NCBI GenBank assembly: GCA_002699725.1
Contig: PACE01000044.1
Span: 17,608 to 26,552 of the forward strand
Direction: 5' to 3'
Source of the DNA: Acidimicrobiaceae bacterium
GTDB taxonomy: Bacteria; Actinomycetota; Acidimicrobiia; Acidimicrobiales; MedAcidi-G1
Length of the DNA: 8,945 nt
The notes below the pieces were generated by a model. It ran no database searches. It was not told where the DNA came from and saw nothing but the letters and a program-made list of their open reading frames with translations. Shown here piece by piece: positions 6,570-8,945 of the stretch (position 1 is the first letter of the stretch; each line of letters opens with the position of its first letter). The position numbers were made by a program, and so were the translations under genes.

Positions 6570-6989
6570 TCAGTCGGGTGGCACCAGGGCGAGCGCAATG
6601 TCGCCCCACCGTCGGGCGGTGGCCACCGGCCCCACGTCCCGACGGGGGATGGCGACCGTGACGGTCCCGTCGTCGAGGTCCAGCACCCGGGCCGCACTCA
6701 CGAGCAGTCGGCCGGAGTTCGTGAGGTCGTCGACGGCATAGAGGTCGACGCGGTCGCCGGGCTCGAGGGCGAGTTGGTCGGACCTCCGGTCGAGCGCGAT
6801 GGCTCGCTCCCCGGATCGGGGGGTGGAACGATCGTCGGTGGAGAGGGCGTCGGCCGTCGGACAGGCGGGTGTGGACGCTGCAGCATCGACGGCGAGGCCG
6901 GTGACCAGGGCGAGAACTCCGGCGGTCAGCCACCAGGCCAGTCGGTGGTGTGCGGCCCACATGCGGACGCGGGCGAGGAGGTGGGCCAT
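6570..6989 (-). CDS. Small membrane-anchored RcpC/CpaB-like protein
   Basis: A 139-residue protein with one N-terminal hydrophobic helix (about 17-37, WWLTAGVLALVTGLAVDAAAS) preceded by basic residues, so a signal anchor or signal peptide. A C-terminal domain resembles the RcpC part of CpaB/SAF-domain proteins: EPGDRVDLYAVDD (76-88), ARVLDLDDGTVTVAIP (100-115) and GDIALALVPPD (129-139). The usual SAF core between the helix and this domain appears missing or very short (residues 40-58), so it is smaller than typical CpaB. In pilus systems CpaB assists secretin or pilus assembly, but no pilus genes are visible, so function is unknown. From memory, actinobacteria often carry a SAF/RcpC protein next to fmdB near moeA, as here. 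The start is ATG with GGGAG 5 nt upstream, buried in a hairpin. It follows fmdB by 66 bp. Confidence 0.7.
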   Translation of the reverse strand: MAHLLARVRMWAAHHRLAWWLTAGVLALVTGLAVDAAASTPACPTADALSTDDRSTPRSGERAIALDRRSDQLALEPGDRVDLYAVDDLTNSGRLLVSAARVLDLDDGTVTVAIPRRDVGPVATARRWGDIALALVPPD

Positions 6990-6993
6990 GGCG

Positions 6994-7008
6994 ACTCCCG
7001 TTGGGAGT
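6994..7008 (-). promoter_or_regulatory. Hairpin enclosing the Shine-Dalgarno of the RcpC-like gene
   Basis: On the minus-strand RNA, ACUCCC pairs perfectly with GGGAGU across an AAC loop. The downstream arm contains the GGGAG ribosome-binding site, which is 5 nt from the AUG. Folding would hide the site. It could tune translation of this gene relative to fmdB. The pairing is seen; a regulatory role is inference. Confidence 0.4.
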
Positions 7009-7055
7009 GGATGGCGGGGAAGTCGGGTCGACCGGGTTGGGCCCCGGCCGTGGGA

Positions 7056-7436
7056 TCAGTCGGAGGGCCTGCTGTCTGAACCGGAGGCCGGAGTCGCTGC
7101 CTTCTCGGGGGTGCTCTTTGAGGAGTTGGAGGTGTCCTTCGAGGAGTTGGAGGTGTCCTTCGAGGAGTTGGAGGTGTCCTTCGAGGAGTCGGAGGTGTCC
7201 TTCGAGGAGTCGGAGTCCGAGGTGTCCGATGACGGGCGTCGGGTCTTCGAGGACGCTCCGTGGTCGTTCTTGTAGAAGCCGTCCCCCTTGAACGAGATGC
7301 CGACCCCTCGGAAGACCTTGTTCACGGTCCCGTTGCAGGACTCGTCGACGCAGTGGGTCAGCGGATCGTCGGCAAAGGACTGCCGGATCTCGAACTCGGT
7401 GGCGCACTTTTTGCAGCGGTATTCGTATGTGGGCAT
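7056..7436 (-). CDS. fmdB: FmdB-family zinc-ribbon protein with repetitive Ser/Asp/Lys tail
   Basis: A 126-residue protein with an N-terminal FmdB/CxxC_CxxC_SSSS zinc ribbon: MPTYEYRCKKC holds Cys8 and Cys11, and the second knuckle is CVDESC (Cys29 and Cys34), a C-x4-C spacing. The conserved segment VFRGVGISFKGDGFYKND (41-58) follows. The family was named after a putative regulator of formamidase and amidase genes, and its real role in most bacteria is unknown. After residue 60 the protein is a low-complexity hydrophilic tail, with the heptad KDTSNSS repeated about five times (about 71-106), encoded by a 21-bp minisatellite. Ser-rich tails are common in this family; a regular heptad array is less so. 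The start is ATG; no Shine-Dalgarno is evident. A promoter lies about 90 bp upstream. The RcpC-like gene follows by 66 bp on the same strand, probably one transcript. Confidence 0.93.
   Translation of the reverse strand: MPTYEYRCKKCATEFEIRQSFADDPLTHCVDESCNGTVNKVFRGVGISFKGDGFYKNDHGASSKTRRPSSDTSDSDSSKDTSDSSKDTSNSSKDTSNSSKDTSNSSKSTPEKAATPASGSDSRPSD
7120..7227. repeat. 21-bp minisatellite in the fmdB tail
   Basis: Four full 21-bp units lie at 7120-7140, 7141-7161, 7162-7182 and 7183-7203. The first three are identical and the fourth differs by one base, changing Asn to Asp in the encoded heptad. A fifth, degenerate unit reaches about 7227 and carries a 6-bp insertion. Every unit keeps the reading frame, so copy number can change without breaking fmdB. 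Confidence 0.95.
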
Positions 7437-7458
7437 GGCTCGGTGGCTGGGTGGATCC

Positions 7459-7498
7459 GGGTTGGGGGGGACTGGGGGGATGGCTGGGCGCTCGGGGG
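7459..7498 (+). other. G-quadruplex-forming motif in the fmdB-plsY gap
   Basis: G-runs on the plus strand at 7459-7461, 7464-7470, 7474-7479, 7486-7488 and 7494-7498 are separated by loops of 2, 3, 6 and 5 bases. This satisfies the usual pattern of four runs of three or more G with loops of 1-7. It lies between the fmdB promoter and the fmdB start codon, on the strand used as template for fmdB. Confidence 0.6.
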
Positions 7499-7523
7499 CG
7501 ACGGTTCCCGATGCCGGGTGGCG

Positions 7524-7551
7524 AGTCTAGCGGCGGTCCCTGAATGCTCAA
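7524..7551 (-). promoter_or_regulatory. Candidate sigma-70-type promoter for fmdB and the RcpC-like gene
   Basis: On the minus strand TTGAGC (7546-7551) is separated by 16 bp from TAGACT (7524-7529), which fits TANNNT. Transcription would start near 7517, giving an fmdB leader of about 80 nt that spans the C-rich complement of the G-quadruplex motif. It is the only place in the window where both boxes look reasonable. Confidence 0.55.
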
Positions 7552-7560
7552 ATCCGCCGC
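7530..7560. promoter_or_regulatory. Inverted repeat flanking the fmdB -35 box, candidate operator
   Basis: GCGGCGG (7530-7536) and CCGCCGC (7554-7560) are perfect 7-bp inverted arms separated by 17 bp, with the -35 hexamer inside. One arm abuts the -10 box and the other lies 30 bp before the plsY start, so a bound protein could affect both divergent genes. The arms are simple GC sequence, so chance is a real alternative. Confidence 0.3.
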
Positions 7561-7578
7561 AAGGGGACAGTTTGCGGT

Positions 7579-7584
7579 GATCAT
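7579..7584 (+). promoter_or_regulatory. Weak -10-like hexamer for plsY, possible leaderless start
   Basis: GATCAT ends exactly 6 nt before the plsY ATG and matches the two most conserved -10 positions (second A, last T). The only purine-rich stretch (GGGAG) sits a single base from the ATG, too close to act as a Shine-Dalgarno, which makes a leaderless transcript plausible. No -35 is seen. Confidence 0.25.
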
Positions 7585-7590
7585 GGGAGC

Positions 7591-8220
7591 ATGACGGATC
7601 AGGTCCCGCTTGCGCTGGTGCTCCTCGGCTGCGCCTACCTTCTCGGCACCTTCCCCTCGGCCCACCTGTTCGCAGGGCGCCGTGGCGTCGATCCCACGAG
7701 GGCCGGGTCGGGAAACCCGGGTGCCACCAACGTCTACCGGACGGTCGGTCGCCGGTCCGGCCTGTATGTGCTCGCTGCCGATGCCGGGAAGGGAGCGATT
7801 GCCGCCGGTCTGGGGTGGGTGGCCATTTCGCGGTCGTGGGCCCTGTTCTGCTGGGCAGCGGTGGTGCTGGGTCACGTCCTGCCGATTACCCGTCGCCTCC
7901 GCGGGGGTAAGGGGGTGGCGACCGCCGGTGGCGGCGTGTGCGTGTTGTTCCCCCTGGTGGCGGTCGTCGACCTGTTGCTCTTCGTCGTAGCGGCGCGCCT
8001 CAGCCGTACCGCCTCCCTGGGGTCGATCGTGATGGCGGTGGTCAGCCCGATCCTCATCTGGGCATTCGGGGGCACGGGGAGGGAGATGGGTGTCGCGGTC
8101 GTGATCTCGTTGCTCGTCCTGGTGCGACACGAGGGCAACATCCGGCGGCTCGCCACGGGCAACGAGGCGACATGGAGCGGGCCGGGTCCGGGCGGCGATC
8201 CGGACGGGTCGCCTGGGTAG
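7591..8220 (+). CDS. plsY: Acyl-phosphate:glycerol-3-phosphate acyltransferase PlsY
   Basis: A 209-residue integral membrane enzyme that moves an acyl group from acyl-phosphate to position 1 of glycerol 3-phosphate, making lysophosphatidate, the first committed step of phospholipid synthesis. All three cytoplasmic active-site motifs are present: GSGNPGATNVYR (39-50), GHVLPITRRLRGGKGVAT (94-111) and HEGNIRRLATGNE (180-192). Motif 2 differs slightly from the usual GHxFPVF form (LPIT here) but keeps His95, Pro98 and GGKG. Hydrophobic segments near 5-26, 57-78, 83-98, 112-136 and 142-179 fit the known five-helix topology. A Gly/Pro-rich hydrophilic tail follows motif 3. PlsY normally works with PlsX, whose gene is not in this window. 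The ATG at 7591 is the only sensible start, since the upstream ATG and GTG in the gap run straight into a stop. moeA follows after 51 bp. Confidence 0.95.
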   Translation: MTDQVPLALVLLGCAYLLGTFPSAHLFAGRRGVDPTRAGSGNPGATNVYRTVGRRSGLYVLAADAGKGAIAAGLGWVAISRSWALFCWAAVVLGHVLPITRRLRGGKGVATAGGGVCVLFPLVAVVDLLLFVVAARLSRTASLGSIVMAVVSPILIWAFGGTGREMGVAVVISLLVLVRHEGNIRRLATGNEATWSGPGPGGDPDGSPG

Positions 8221-8271
8221 CCTCGCCACGACTGCTGCCGATCCCCGTTCCCGACTCCCCCGGAGCATCCG

Positions 8272-8945
8272 ATGATTCCGCTCGACGAGGCACAGGCCCA
8301 CGTGCGTGGCTGCTGTCCGGCGCCGGTGGCCACCACGGCGGCGCTCGACGGGGCGCTCGGGCTGGTGCTGGCCGAGGCGGTGGTCGCTTCTGAGGCGGTG
8401 CCGCCGTTCGCCAACTCGGCCATGGACGGGTTCGCGCTCCGTGCGGCTGACACCGCTGGGGCGCCGGTCCGCCTGGCGGTCGTCGGGACGTTGGCTGCGG
8501 GTGCTGCACCCGGCCGGGCCGTGGGTCCGGGCGAGGCCATCCGGATCATGACCGGAGCCCCCATGCCGCCCGGCGCCGATGCCGTGGTGATGGTGGAGCG
8601 CACGAGCGTGTCCGTTTCCCTCGAGGGGGAACAGGTCGAGGTGGAGGTCGAGGTGCCGGTGGACAACCACGTTCGGCACGCAGGCGAGGACCTCGAGTCC
8701 GGGCAGGTGGTGTTTCCGGCCGGCACCGCACTCGGCCCCGGACAGGTCGGCGTGCTGGCGAGCATCAACCTGGGTGAGGTACCGGTCTACCGACGACCTC
8801 GGGTCGGGGTCATCTCGACCGGCGATGAACTCGTGGCGGACGGGAGTGTGCTCGCCCCCGGCCAGATCCGCGACTCGAACCGCCCGGGCCTACTGGCGCT
8901 GCTCGCGGAGTCGGGGTTCGACGGCGTTGACCTGGGCCTCGTGCC
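8272..8945 (+). CDS. moeA: Molybdopterin molybdotransferase MoeA/Glp, C-terminus beyond window edge
   Basis: The first 224 residues of a cytosolic enzyme (family length about 400) that inserts molybdate into adenylylated molybdopterin, the last common step of molybdenum cofactor synthesis; actinobacterial copies are often called glp. Seen: PPFANSAMDGFALRA (44-58) with Asp52, GEAIRIMTGAPMPPGADAVVMVE (87-109), RHAGEDLESG (135-144) with Asp140, and VISTGDELV (180-188) with Glu186, followed by PGQIRDSNRPGLLALL (196-211), which opens the MoCF-binding domain. The acidic residues match conserved active-site positions of the family. The frame stays open to the last base. The start is ATG with GGAG (8262-8265) 6 nt upstream. 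It lies 51 bp after plsY on the same strand, with no terminator visible between them, so read-through is possible. It implies that this organism makes molybdoenzymes. Confidence 0.95.
   Translation, partial: MIPLDEAQAHVRGCCPAPVATTAALDGALGLVLAEAVVASEAVPPFANSAMDGFALRAADTAGAPVRLAVVGTLAAGAAPGRAVGPGEAIRIMTGAPMPPGADAVVMVERTSVSVSLEGEQVEVEVEVPVDNHVRHAGEDLESGQVVFPAGTALGPGQVGVLASINLGEVPVYRRPRVGVISTGDELVADGSVLAPGQIRDSNRPGLLALLAESGFDGVDLGLV

Noticed and set aside
6606..6622. CCACCG-N5-CGGTGG hairpin downstream of uppP as a terminator
   Set aside because: There is no T-run after it and it lies inside the coding region of the convergent gene; a chance palindrome is as likely.
7040..7049. GGCC-CC-GGCC near the fmdB stop as a terminator
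   Set aside because: The 2-base loop is too tight to fold and no T-run follows.
6289..8679. Open minus-strand frame of 796 codons
   Set aside because: It runs antisense through uppP and plsY/moeA and through fmdB in another frame. Its translation is Arg/Pro/His-rich with no domain, typical of stop-poor shadow frames in GC-rich DNA.

Overview
The window is very GC-rich, coding-dense DNA with GTG and TTG starts, short intergenic gaps and actinobacterial-type proteins. Dxs is strikingly close in wording to mycobacterial Dxs, and an RcpC-domain membrane protein lies beside an FmdB zinc-ribbon protein, a pairing I recall from actinobacteria near moeA/glp. The most likely source is an actinobacterium, possibly of the Acidimicrobiia, but class level is a guess from style and not a search result. 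No mobile element, CRISPR array, tRNA or rRNA is visible, and no gene-free stretch reaches 300 bases.

Layout. (1) Positions 1-2818, minus strand, read right to left: an FlK-type hot-dog thioesterase, a six-helix PAP2/Aur1-like membrane enzyme (GTGA overlap with the thioesterase), then, after 81 bp, dxs, whose C-terminal part runs off the left edge. (2) A 104-bp divergent gap. (3) Positions 2923-6561, plus strand: tldD, tldE (pmbA) and uppP, a probable operon with gaps of 35 and 25 bp. (4) Positions 6570-7436, minus strand: fmdB, then a small RcpC-like membrane protein that ends tail to tail with uppP, 8 bp apart. (5) A 154-bp divergent gap holding the best promoter in the window, an inverted repeat around it, and a G-quadruplex motif. 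(6) Positions 7591-8945, plus strand: plsY, then moeA/glp, which runs off the right edge.

How the genes fit together: dxs makes the isoprenoid precursor DXP, UppP recycles the undecaprenyl carrier used for cell-wall synthesis, PlsY starts phospholipid synthesis, and the Aur1-like enzyme probably handles a lipid-linked phosphate, so envelope lipid metabolism is the main theme. TldD/TldE form a heteromeric peptidase, and MoeA makes molybdenum cofactor.

I found no convincing new multi-gene system; the gene content is mostly housekeeping. The items most worth a second look are small. They are a duplicated TGA-G-GTG stop/start junction between tldD and tldE that encloses a possible 10-codon mini-ORF, an almost perfect 21-bp minisatellite inside fmdB, a G-quadruplex motif and inverted repeat at the fmdB promoter, a Shine-Dalgarno site buried in a hairpin in front of the RcpC-like gene, and a thioesterase that looks leaderless.
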